Assembly: GCF_954871325.1 (NCBI RefSeq)
Contig: NC_088775.1
Coordinates: 80,019,561-80,083,560, forward strand
Direction: 5' to 3'
Origin: Gordionus sp. m RMFG-2023
Taxonomy: Eukaryota; Nematomorpha; Gordioida; Chordodea; Parachordodidae
DNA: 64,000 nucleotides
Shown: in pieces, positions 21,890-32,561 of the stretch
Layout: every line of letters begins with the position of its first letter
Numbering within the stretch: the stretch's first letter is position 1
The notes under the pieces: generated by a model
Seen by the model: only the letters and a program-made list of their open reading frames with translations
Told to the model about the DNA's origin: nothing
The model's database searches: none
Made by a program: the position numbers and the translations under genes

Positions 21890-22640
21890 CTTCAGCTTTT
21901 ATTTATCTTATTTTCTGAAAAAACTGCATGGTTAACATTATCAATAGCTCTGTTATAATTCACAAATGTAAAGCAGAAGGGGGTTTTGTACTTAGTTTTT
22001 CTGCATGATTATTTTTCTAAATTAATTTTTGGATCCAGTATTTTCTTTTCTTGGCCTGTATATACTTATGTATTTTGGTGTGGGTGATATGCTTTTTCCC
22101 ATGCTATAGGATGTGATGGCTATAGCTCAATAAGCCTTAAATTTCTGTGGTCTTAGTTTTTTGGGTAGTTACTTAGGTAGGATTTTGATCCATCCCACTG
22201 CAGTAGTTCCGCTCTCCCATATTCTATTAAATGAGGGCAAATAGGTAGCGATATTGTTATAGATGCTATTTATTTTTTTGGTTTTTCTGCTGTGATATTA
22301 TCTGGCCCTGGAGCTTTGCTTTTTCTTAGTGTTTTTTTTCTTAGTCTTTTGTTATTTCATTTATGGAGAAACCAGTCGACAGGGGGGTGGCGAGGTTTGT
22401 AAATATGTTTTGTTGGTAGAGTCTTTCCGTGAGTGATAGACTATCATATAACAATCAAGCCAAAATGCCTTTTGTTAATCCTGGCCAACAATTACTTTTC
22501 CATTTCCTAAAACTTACAGAGCTGGTTCCTATTTTTGCGTCATAGTTTCCTTTCTCTCATATCTTTATCATTATCAAAGACCTTTTTCGCTATATAATCT
22601 ATCTATCACTCCATAGAGTATTTTGTTTCTCTGGAAAAAG
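21890..22640 (-). pseudogene. decayed LINE fragment, endonuclease to reverse transcriptase
   Basis: Minus-strand fragments include YDAKIGTSS (compare the GDFNAKIG signature of apurinic-type endonucleases) around 22520, KSKAPGPDNITA at ~22270-22300, FNRIWESGT at ~22210, YSMGKSIS, and NRAIDNVNHAVFSE near 21910-21950, the catalytic block A region. Stops and frame changes are frequent. The fragment is oriented tail to tail with the open LINE at 20028-21800. Confidence 0.65.
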
Positions 22641-23152
22641 GAAAAAATAACCGTTTGTTGTGTGGTGTTCGTTGCTGGATAGTCATAAACCGATTACTGA
22701 CTAGTTTTTGCCTATTCACTGGAATTTTCACCTATTTTAAACAATTTGTGGTAAACCCATTTTAGCTTTTCCTTATTTTCATGAATAATTTCTAATCTCA
22801 ATTGATATGAACACATTCTCAATTATTTGTTAGTAACTATCAAGGCTTACATTAGATGTTAAACTTAAAATTAGCCACCACCCACCCTTAAAGTAATTAA
22901 ATTATTTTGGCAGTTCATGGGTATAGGCTTTTGTTTTGCCCATTTCTTTTGTTGATTAGTCTATAGACGTTTAAGCGACAGTTCTCGGACTGTTGCGCGT
23001 ACAAGTACGTGCGGCTTGCCCACAAACGTGTGAAGGGCTCCTCATTTTTTTCTCCCCTAAATTAACTATCCAGTTTGATGAATTTTTGAGGAAAACCTAG
23101 CGTAGCTCTGTTGTATCCACAACCAGAGGGCGAAAACGCTTTTATCACGTAT
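22641..23152. other. no clear gene; edge of nested insertion
   Basis: A more balanced base composition than the flanks, with a CG-containing stretch at 22970-23050. It may be further decayed LINE. The right edge at 23152 is where Helitron family A resumes. Confidence 0.35.
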
Positions 23153-23268
23153 CACGTAATTACATTGCAACAATTTTACCTCTTTTTCTCTTAAATTTTA
23201 ATATTTTTATAAAATATATTAAAAAGCATATTTCGTATCATATACACCTAACTAATTAGTAATTACCC
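23153..23268 (+). mobile_element. Helitron family A copy, right part
   Basis: ACGTAATTACATTGCAACAA followed by TTTTACCTCTTTTTCTC continues the family A consensus that broke off at 19604. The same junction is uninterrupted at 23535 and, on the other strand, near 6760. Confidence 0.6.
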
Positions 23269-23665
23269 ACAATAGAAATAAATGGAATATAAAATTAAAT
23301 TTAAGACATTGTTATTAAATCAAAATAAAAAAAATGAAAATTTTATGAAAGTTGCATGGGACTTGGTTTTTTGATCAGGCCTGGCTATGTTTGTAAAAAA
23401 AAATTTTCAGACCAATGTCTATATCCCATATCTAAAATTAAATTTTCAAGGATCTCTATTTTAAATTTTAGCCAATATGATTTCTATCACAATTTAAATT
23501 TTGATATTTCTAATACCCTCTTAATGTTCACGTGTTACATTGCAACAATTTTACCTCTTTTTCTCCTAAATTTTAATATTTTTATAAAATATATTAATAA
23601 AGCATATTTAGTATCATATACACCTAACTAAATAATTACCCATCAACCCCATCATTCTGATTAAA
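23269..23665 (+). mobile_element. Helitron family A, further copy
   Basis: Starts AATAGAAATAAATGGAATAT, has GACTTGGTTTTTTGATCAGG and TTGCAACAATTTTACCTC, and ends in a decayed version of the terminal hairpin (ACCCCATCATTCTG). No coding capacity. Confidence 0.55.
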
Positions 23666-23734
23666 TTAAGTTAATTTTATAAAAAAAAGTTTCATATATA
23701 TACAAATATATCAAAATATAATATTGAAGGGGGG

Positions 23735-24296
23735 GATCATTGGAAAGACGTTTGCCTTCCGAACGATAGGTCGCGAGTTCGAATCCCTGTTTTGCCATAA
23801 AAAATTTTTTAAAAAAAATTTTAACATTAGCGAGATAATAATAGCCCTCGATTTAGATCATTGGAAAGACGTTTGCCTTCCGAACGATAGGTCGCGAGTT
23901 CGAATCCCTGTTTTGCCATAAAAAATTTTTTAAAAAAAATTTTAACATTAGCGAGATAATAATAGCCCTCGATTTATTTAACATTAAGATGATAGGAAAG
24001 TTGATAGAAAAAAATATTTTAACATTAGGAGATACATTGGAAAGACGTTTGCCTTCCGAACGATAGGTCGCGAGTTCGAATCCCTGTTTTGCCATAAAAA
24101 ATTTTTTAAAAAAAATTTTAACATTAGCGAGATAATAATAGCCCTCGATTTATTTAACATTAAGATGATAGGAAAGTTGATAGAAAAAAATATTTTAACA
24201 TTAGGAGATAGGAAAGTGAAAAAATTAACGTTACGATGATAGGAAAGTTGATAGAAAAAAAATTAACATTACTAAGATAAGAAAACGTTCATTTCT
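23735..24296 (+). mobile_element. tandem array of tRNA-derived SINE heads
   Basis: Three direct units with heads at 23735, 23866 and 24035, each reading CATTGGAAAGACGTTTGCC, TTCCGAACGATAGGTCGC and GAGTTCGAATCCCTGTTTTG. The tRNA-like loop CTTCCGA would give anticodon TCC. The A box is poor and the B box near-perfect. Unit bodies contain AACATTAGCGAGATAATAAT. The last unit runs to the SINE 3' end with repeated GATGATAGGAAAGTTGATAG. The second and third units have different body lengths (131 and 166 bp), suggesting slippage or nested insertion. Confidence 0.72.
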
Positions 24297-24309
24297 TATT
24301 ATAGCCGTA

Positions 24310-26363
24310 ATTAGTGTTGTTAATTGGTTGGTTGTATAAAACCAAGACCCGGTGTTTTGGTCTAAAAATCGACTAAACCAGCTCTGAGCAAGAACCCCGA
24401 GCACAAACCTTTGGCTCAGACCCGTGGTCGGACCCTTGGTTCAGACCCGGGGTTGTTTTTATTGTTAGATAATATAGCCCTGCAAACAAGTCAGTTTCGG
24501 GATTAAAAAATTTATATCTGGTCGAGTTATGGTTTAATTTATAAAATCCAAAATTATAGTTTACTGAGAATAAACGAAAGAAGATACTATAAAATTTAAT
24601 ATAAAAATTAAAATGCTTATTATTTAAATAAATTTAAATATTTTCAGACTCAGGGCTAAAGAAAGGAGGAATGTGCTAGTAGTGCCTAAAATATATAAGG
24701 TTAGTAAATAATAGAATATTATATTAACAAACCTGAAACTGGAGATAGATTCAAAATACTAGCGATAGTAAAATTTGACATTTAAAAAAATGGAAATAAA
24801 GTTTTTTAAAAAAATTTTATAAAATATAGAAGTTTAAAATTAAAATTGTCGCAAATTTAAGAAAGAATTATTATAGGTTTTAATTTAAGTTAATTACCGG
24901 AAGTTTTTAAAAATATAATGTGTTTCTCAAAATTTTCTTTCAAGTTTTTAAAAATTTTTTTAAAAAATTATCTATTTTTCTCAACAAGTTTTTACAATAA
25001 TTACGGAAAGTTAAATTGAAGTGTCGGGGCTTCCGTTATGGAATGGTTGGTGGCACATCTCGAAGATTTTTGGTATAAGTCATTTTAGGAAATTTTAAGT
25101 TTTATTTAATTTTAAAACCAAAAAAAAAATAAGAATTATCTGAAAACCCTAAATTCGAATTTTCTTTCACTTATGTTTATTAAGAAATTATCAAATTTCT
25201 TATCCTGATTTCCATTCTTTAGATAACTAAAAGTAACATTAATATATTGTAATAATACTTTAAATTTAAAAAAATTTATAATGTGCATTTTAAAAAAAAA
25301 TTATTCTAAAAATCTTAGAAAATTTTTATCCTCATTTTCCCACTTAAACTTGGGTCCAAAACATAAAAAAAGTATATTCGATTTCATAACTTTTTGACTT
25401 TAATCTTCATTAAAGTTTAAAAACTCTTATTATTAAAAAAATTTAAAAAAAATTATATCAAAAATTTTTAAAAATTTTATCAAAATGTTTTTACAATAAT
25501 TATGGAAAGTTATTTAACAATATATAAGAATGTTTTTTCACATAATGAAAATGTGTTACAACAAATCATATTATTTGTAAATTCTGTGGCCACTATGGCG
25601 AGGGTGAGGAGGGGTATTTTTACAGAATAAAACTTTTTATAAATATTTTTTTTAAAGATATTGTATATTATTATTTTATTACATTATGTGATTATTTTTT
25701 TACAATCTGTATTTATATAACACACGCTTTAAGATATTATAATAATATTTCATTTTCAAGGGTTAAAAAAAAATTATTGCTTTTTTATTTATAATTAGAA
25801 TAAGATTAATAAATAAGGTTTATAATTTTTCTTAGTTTTCCTTATAAAAATTTCATTTTTGTATATTTCGCTACAAAGTCACACTAACTGTGATTAAAAA
25901 AACATGTTTACTCTACCCAAGTAGAGGCTATGCAAATTAAATTTTTATTTAGCCAGAGCCCATTGTAACTTATTCTAAAACCCTATCTCAGTTATTGATA
26001 TATACCAATTGATTTTTAGGCACTACTAGCACCTTCCTCCTTTCTTTAGCCCTGACCTAAGTCTGAAAATATATAAATTTATTTAAATAAAAAGCATTTT
26101 AATTTTTATATTAAATTTTATAGTATCTTCTTCCGTTAATTCTCAGTAAACTATAATTTTGGATTTTATAAATTAAACCATAACTCGATCAGATATAAAT
26201 TTTTTAATCCCGAAACTGACTTGCTTGCAGGGCTATATTATCTAACAATAAAAACAACCCCGGGTCTGAACCAAGGGTCCGAACCAAGGGTCTGTGCTCC
26301 GAGCAGGCCTGAGCACAAAATTGGTTCGTAAATTTTACAACCAAGCAAATTAACAACACTAAT
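24310..26363. mobile_element. non-autonomous DNA transposon with ~370-bp inverted arms
   Basis: The left arm, starting TTAGTGTTGTTAATTGG and running to about 24700 (CTAGTAGTGCCTAAAA), is the imperfect reverse complement of ~26000-26363 (TTTTTAGGCACTACTAG... to TTAACAACACTAA). The TAGTGTTG start resembles many hAT termini. Inside each arm are short repeats with CAGACCC and CCCTTGGTTC. The ~1.3-kb centre is A+T rich and non-coding. No clear target duplication was found, so family assignment is tentative. Confidence 0.75.
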
Positions 26364-26449
26364 TATATATATAGATATATTGAAATATATTTTAAAGGAA
26401 TTTAGAAAAAGGAGAATATATATATAAAGAAAAAACGAAAATTAAAATA

Positions 26450-26604
26450 TCCAATTTTTAATGTATTTTTTAAATCTGTTTTGTTATATATTATATATTT
26501 GATTGTCATTTATTTTTTGAGGGTTGTGCAAAAATAAAAAAACATATTGTTATAATATTTTAATTGTTTGTTTTTTTTAAAATAATTTACCCTATATATC
26601 AGTA
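26450..26604 (-). mobile_element. terminal fragment of the Tc1/mariner element
   Basis: Reverse complement matches 15950-16090: GGGTAAATTATTTTAAAA, the CAAACAATTAAAATA tract, TTTGCACAACCCTCAAAAAA, ATGACAATCAAATATATAAT. No transposase sequence. It is either a solo end or a deletion derivative. Confidence 0.65.
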
Positions 26605-26820
26605 ACCAAAGAATGAATTTAATAATAGATACTACTCAGCAATCTATCATGAAAGAATACGACCTCGACACAACAACAACGGTTATAAAAAATAAATTAT
26701 CTATATTATAATTTTCCGATGTCCTCACTACGTCATCTCATCGCTACGTGATGTCAACGCTACGTCATGTCATCGCTAAGTATTTATTTATTTTTATTAA
26801 TTTATTTATTTTTTATAAAA

Positions 26821-27600
26821 ACAAGACTCAATAAAAAGCAACTATTATATCCTGGTAAATAATATTTATAATTTATAAAAAAATTTATTTATTTACTTTT
26901 TTTATAGGTGAAATATTTTGAGAAGAAAATCCAAGAAAGCAAGACTCAGATAAAAAGCAACTATAATCCTGGTAAATAATATTTTTAATTTATGATATCA
27001 AAAATTAAATATCATTCATTTATTAATTCAACCCATATTCATTTTGAGAAGAAAGGGTAAATAATATTTTTTATTTATAAAAATGAGTTTTTACAAATCA
27101 AACAATCATACACCCTTATTTTCCAAAAAATAAGTTTTTACAAGGGCTAATATCAAAAAATAAATATCATTCAATTCTTTCAAGTAAATTAAATTATAAA
27201 TGCTTATATTTTTTTTACATTTAGAATACATCAATTTTAGCTTCTGATGATATTCTCACTCTTTCTAGAGAGTTGAACCTAATATTGATTCCTCTTCAGG
27301 TTTAATACATTATATTTTTAAAATTATTCTTATGTTTTTATTCTAGATAACAAGCCCTGTCTTAACCTCTCTTAATGATTGTACAGATGCTGATTAAGCA
27401 ACTATTATCCTGGTAAATTATTATTTTTTATTTATTAAAATGAGTTTTTACAAGGGTTGATATCAAAAAATAAATATCATACAATTATTAATTCAGCCCA
27501 TATTTATTTTGAGAAGAAAAGCAAAGTAAGGGTAAATAATATTTTTAATTTATAAAAATGAGTTTTTACAAATCAAACAATCATCATACACCCTTAGTTT
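26821..27600 (+). repeat. irregular direct repeats inside Helitron H1 copy 2
   Basis: Blocks with AAAAAGCAACTATWATCCTG GTAAATAAT recur near 26830, 26950 and 27395. A second block with TGAGAAGAAA, GGGTAAATAATATTTTT and GAGTTTTTACAAATCAAACA recurs near 27045 and 27510. The arrangement suggests repeated partial duplication of a ~250-bp segment. Confidence 0.6.
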
Positions 27601-27732
27601 ACAAAAAGTATAACATAACATCAATAATTTAAACTTTCTCATTCCAGCTACACACATTCAAAATTATTATAAATATTTATGAAAATAGTTTCAAAACACA
27701 AAAGATTAATCCTACCTTTTTTTAAACAAAAA

Positions 27733-27890
27733 TGTAGTATAAAACAAGGATGTGCCACCCCTCATTTTCAATCTACTAAGTGACATCACAAATACCAGTA
27801 CAAAATGTAGACTGGCTATGCTACGCCGACAACATATATGTCATTATTGAAGATGTCACTAACATTAATTATTTTAACAATAGTCTTAAA
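27733..27890 (+). pseudogene. LINE reverse transcriptase relic carried in a Helitron
   Basis: Fragments read CSIKQGC (compare GVKQGC), then after a frame change PLIFNLLSDIT and, after another, LCYADNIYVIIEDVTN, equivalent to the YADD block. At least two frameshifts separate them. Copy 1 of the Helitron lacks this segment, so it was inserted or captured in this copy. Confidence 0.6.
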
Positions 27891-29289
27891 TAATATTTGA
27901 AAAATCCGCCTGATAAAAAATTTTAAAAAACTATTCTATCTTCCTTCCCTTTTAATTTCTTTTATTATCTTCACCTTTCTCAAACTTTTTAATTTCCTAT
28001 TTCTTTCTCTTTAGCTTCCTTTCCCTTTTAATTTCCCTATTTTCTTTTCATTTACAATATTTAATATGATATTTTTTATAATTTAAATAAATTTATATAT
28101 CCATTTTAAGCATCCTACGTATTTTTAAAGCTATCCATTTTGCTGGGCCGCACAATATGTCCTTTTATCTCTGATGAATATTTTGTCTAACTAACAGAGA
28201 AATATCCAAAGTTCATTATTTTTAGTATTTAACTAAATTAATATATCAATTTTTAAGGATCCTATTTTTTTAAAAGCTTGCCATTTGTCAGATCCACAAT
28301 TGCTCTATTCTCCATGCTAATTATTTTGTATAACTCACCAAAAAATAAGTAGATTATTTTTATTATAAATAATTTTATATAGGATTTTATATCTATCCAA
28401 AAAATCGATATATATATTACAATATTTTTTTTATTCAATTAAAATTATATATTTATTCTTAAGGATTCTACCTTTTAACAATACTCCTTTTTATTTTTAG
28501 TATAACTCAATAAAAAAGAAAAAACGGGGTTTTCTATCTTTAGGATTTTAATTCCAAAACAAAATACATACTATGACATTTATATTATTTAAATTATTCT
28601 ATATCTATTCACAAGGTTACTATTTTTTTTTAATTTGCCAATACTCTCCGAATGGTATTTTATTTTAATCCTACCTTATAAATTAATTTGAGAATTGTTT
28701 TGTTTTTACTTTAATTAACTATCCCCATCTTATTTCCTCTTTATAATTGTTCAAATATTGATATATCGGTCATTAATAATGAACAAATGCAAAATAAACC
28801 TTTAGAAGAACATGATAGGCTTGATAAGTTCCCAAAAATTTTTTTTTGATTATAGCCCCCCAACTACTAGAAATATACTTTTAATATTGACTCCTCTACA
28901 GGTTTACAGAATATTAATGTTTGCTTAATTTCAATAATAGTTTATTTATATTTGTGGCCGATTTCTTTATTTGTCTAGGCTAACTCAATCTTAATCCCTC
29001 CCATTGTTACAAAACATGATGAATCTATTATTAAAAGCAAAGAAAAAAATACCGATCCAACAAACGCCTTACCCGTTCTAGAGTTACTGGTGGCCAAGAT
29101 AATAAAGAACTATGAACTCCTCTGGAGGTTTATTTTGTTTTTTTTCTAATGTTTTATATCTATATGTTTATTTTATATTCACCCAGTTGCCTCCAAATGA
29201 TATTTCTATCACCACTACCACAATCCCTATGCCACCTCTGCCTAATTTTTAACAAACATAAGCATTTAATTCCACTATCATTCACCTCA

Positions 29290-29760
29290 CTAGGAGTTAA
29301 TATAAATAATACTTTATCCGATTCTCTGAGGAACTTTCATGAATATTTAGAGGGATGTTCAAACGTGAATGTGTAGTGCGGCCAATTTCATTAACATTAT
29401 TAATGGGGAAATATTCGGTAGTTTTGTCATGGCCTTTAAAACAATACTTACGACCGTTTTATGGTTGAGGTTCATGATTCTATTTTATAGGGGGATACCA
29501 AAACTGACACTTTGGCAGCAATATCATTTTGCGTTCTTCTTTTACCATTAGCCCAAGGCCTCAGCTTTATCTGGACGCAATGGGTGTTGTACACTGCTTT
29601 GGTAATCCGTCATTATTCATTACTTCACATAAAACCCAAAATAGGATGATATTATACATTAATTATTTCCTCTGTAGACGACTGCCCAGATATATTTTGT
29701 CGCTTTTTCCATCAAAAATTAAAATGTCATAAAGAATTTGCTCTTAATTTTATCAGACAC
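29290..29760 (+). pseudogene. decayed Helitron Rep region, copy 2
   Basis: Same region as in H1 copy 1, with one unit instead of two. LSDSLRNFHEYLEGCSN, then RSSFTISPRP, QLYLDAMGVVHCFGNPSLFI and PDIFCRFFHQKLKCHKEFA correspond to the Helitron motifs PSSFTGSPR, Y.DAM..V..FG.PDLFIT and RPDI.CR.F..KLK. Several frame changes and stops. No HUH or helicase segment is recognisable. Confidence 0.68.
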
Positions 29761-30463
29761 ACAAAATAATAATTAATCCCCATCATTTATTTAAAAAATT
29801 ACCTAAATTTATATGGCAAGAAAAACAAATTTCCTAAAAAATATATAAATAAATTGCATATAAGTTTCATTAGTGTTGAATGGCATTTTTGTAATTTAAA
29901 TAGATAGCATTTTTTTTGTACTTAACATAAAGATATAGATAGCCCTTATCAAGTTTTTTGATAAAAGGAGTTAATCCACTAATTGGTAAATCCGAGAGTT
30001 CCCCTTCATGTGATGATAAATTATTTAGAAATTTAACTATCTCCGGGTTTGGGAAAAAGTTTTGAAAATTAATATGGGTTGGACTGGGCTTGGAAAATAT
30101 TCCTCAAGATTAATATTTGCTTGCACCTGACTTGGGAATATCTTTTACAAATTATTATGGGCCGGGCTAGGAAAAAATTTTCAAAATTATTATGGGTTGA
30201 GCTAGGCTTGAGAATTTTTTTTTAAAATTATAAGTTCTTGGACGCTTGAAAATTTTTTCCAAATATTATGAGCTTGAACCTGGCTTGTAATTTTTTAATG
30301 TTAAATGTTAATCTTATGTAATCAGTAATATATTAACAAAAAATTTTGATATTAGGTAAAAGCTCATTTAAATATATTTTGACTCAAAAAATAGTTTCCA
30401 TTCATAGTCCTAATGGGTTGGACTCAATGACATTGGTTGGACTTGACCTAAATGGGGAGGGAG

Positions 30464-30773
30464 CAGTGGCGTAGCTAGGAATTTTCCTTAGAGGAGGTCC
30501 ATACATATAAAAGTTCGGCCGAGTTTATCTTACAAATCATAACCATATCTTCGATAATATATAATATATATATTTTTTAAATGCATCAATAATATGTTAT
30601 TATAATTTAGTAGATTATTCTCAATGACTTTATAATAATACTATCCAGAATAATTTCAATAGTAATATAATTGATATAAAATCACTTTTAAGTCTTTTGA
30701 ACGTATAATCTAAAAAAAAATTTGCTCTGGGAGGGGTCCAAACCCGAAAACCACCCCCGTAGCTACGCCACTG
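30464..30773. mobile_element. hAT MITE with CAGTGGCGTAGC ends
   Basis: Termini CAGTGGCGTAGCTAGG and CCCCGTAGCTACGCCACTG are inverted. Flanking octamers GGAGGGAG (30456-30463) and GGAGGAAG (30774-30781) are an 8-bp target duplication with one mismatch. The 310-bp interior is A+T rich. Inserted in the 3' domain of Helitron H1 copy 2, and thus younger than it. Confidence 0.9.
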
Positions 30774-31009
30774 GGAGGAAGGAAAGTTAAAAATAATATA
30801 AATTGGATATGATTTTTAAATAAAAGGTAACATCTTTCTTAAAAAAACGAATAAAATTCTAATTCTCCGTCATTTTTGACGGGCTATCTACTAGTTTTTA
30901 TTAAAGCAACATCATTGTAAGGGGTTATCTCGAATAAAAAAAGGTAAGATTTGATATTTCTTTTAATAATATTAGGGCAGAAGTAAGATTTGATATTTCT
31001 TATTGTCAT

Positions 31010-31675
31010 GATTCTCTAATAAATGGTTTGCCAAGGCTTTCAGTTTTCCTAATTACGGAATACACGTGATTTTTTTGCATATATAACTAGGAGTTAGCCA
31101 GTAGACTAATTGGTAAATCGGATATTTCCCCTTCATGTGAGATAAATTAATTAGAAATTTAACTATCTTCAAGGTGGGAAAAAATTTTCAAAATTATAAT
31201 AAGTTGGACTGGATTTGGAACCTCAAAATTAATATTGGCTTGCACCTGACTTAGAAATATCTTTTACAAATTATTATGAGCCGGGCTAGGAAAAAATTTT
31301 CAAAATTATTAAGGGTTGAGCTGGGCTTGAGAAAATCTTTTAAAATTATAAGGTCTTGGATGCTTGAAAATATTTTTCATTGTGAGCTTGGACCTGGTTT
31401 GAAATTTTTTAATGTTAATATTAGTCTTATGTACAGTAATATTTTTACAAAGTTTTTGATATGGGGTACATTTAAATATATTTTGATTCAAAAAATAGTT
31501 TCCACTTTTAAACCTAATGGGTTAGACCAAATGCATTGGTTTACACTTGACCTGAATGGGGGGGGGGGGGTTAAAAACTTCTTAACCTGTTTAAAAATTG
31601 GATATGATTTACATCTATCGTAAAAAAACGAATAAAATTATCTTTCCCCGTCATTGTTGTCAGGCTTTTTACTAG
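31010..31675 (+). mobile_element. 3' domain of an H1 Helitron
   Basis: Homologous to 15360-15759 and 30000-30894: GTCATGATTCTCTAATAA, CTAATTGGTAAATC, TTCATGTGA, GGGTTGAGCTGGGCTTGA. It ends in a hairpin-like CCCCGTCATTGTTGTCAGG, then CTAG|T at 31672-31676. The 5' half is missing. It lies ~115 bp after H1 copy 2, giving two successive Helitron 3' ends in the same orientation. Confidence 0.7.
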
Positions 31676-32190
31676 TTAGTTTAAAGGTTTAATTTCTCAC
31701 TTCTAGGAAATAACAAAAAAATATATTTTAATTTGAACTTTACAAACTTGCATTTCAGCAACACAAAACCTATTTTAATAAAAACTATAACAATACGAAT
31801 GCTTCAAAATGTACCCAAATGTTAAAATTTGTATGGGAATTATGACCCTTCATCTAACTAATCATGGGTAGAGGGGCTATATTATACTTTAAATTAATCA
31901 AATAAATGCAAATAAATTAAAAATAGACAGATTTTTTTTAGATACTTTGCAGAAGCAATTAAAAGATTTTAGATCAATTTAAGTCAGTCCAAAAAATTAA
32001 TACATATTTCTTATTACTATTAAATAAATATTTTGATAATTTAGTAATTATAAAATAGATTGATATCTTAAAAAGGCGGATATAATAAAATATATACCAT
32101 AAGGAAAAGAATGTAAAAAATGTAAAATTATTTATTTTATTATAGTAGAAATCGGTTTTAATCGGGTTAACCCAATGAAATAATCAGCTG
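31676..32190. other. intergenic spacer, no gene seen
   Basis: A+T rich with no repeat ends, RNA or coding signal recognised. Confidence 0.45.
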
Positions 32191-32193
32191 GAC

Positions 32194-32527
32194 CCGCCAT
32201 TTTGACACATATAGTAATTATTCTCATGTTAAAAATTATTATTAAATTGATAACTTACTTCCCTATTATCTCGTTGATCCGGTAATTCTTTAATAAAGTT
32301 TGCATCAGATATAGGAGTAAATTAGGCTCTCGTTTAAAATTTTAATAATGATTAGTGTAACCAAGATGGCGTCTTCAGCTGATTTGCATTGATGTACACT
32401 TTTAATAAATGAATAGTCAGTTTAGGTATTATATAGATCATTGGGTAAAACTAACAGAGTTGTACGCTAGACATCACCTATCCTAATAGCGGATCAACAC
32501 TCAACGATTTTCAGCACAGCCATTTTG
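32194..32527 (+). promoter_or_regulatory. probable promoter with three YY1-like motifs
   Basis: Upstream of the epimerase ATG lie CCGCCATTTTGAC at ~32194 (reverse complement CAAAATGGCGG, a full YY1 consensus), AAGATGGCGTC at 32363, and GCCATTTTG at 32519. YY1 sites of this form cluster near transcription starts of animal housekeeping genes. No TATA assignment is made because the whole region is A+T rich. Confidence 0.4.
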
Positions 32528-32561
32528 CAAAATGTATATGTTTTTTTCATACCTTTAAATT

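Larger units (their letters stand above)
26700..30894 (+). mobile_element. Helitron, family H1 copy 2
   Basis: Ends are A|TCTATATTATAATTTTCCG at 26700 and hairpin TCCGTCATTTTTGACGGG, CTATCTA, CTAG|T at 30891-30895. Homology to copy 1 (13102-15759) covers the 5' palindromic ATGTC/GACGT tract, the GATAGGCTTGATAAGT block, the Rep remnant and the 3' domain. It is longer because of internal repeats (26821-27600), a LINE relic (27733-27890) and a nested hAT MITE (30464-30773). It has no intact gene. Confidence 0.82.

Noticed and set aside
23740-23800. Functional tRNA-Gly(TCC) gene
   Set aside because: The A box and D arm are degenerate and the unit is tandemly repeated with SINE tails.
23724-24095. 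Frames over the tandem SINE heads
   Set aside because: Explained by repetition of the tRNA-like unit; no codon-level conservation.
28980-29290. Captured host gene exons in the Helitron (acceptors TTTGTCTAG and TTCACCCAG)
   Set aside because: Downstream sequence proved to be Helitron Rep, and no host family could be recognised for the upstream stretches, so the capture idea is unsupported.
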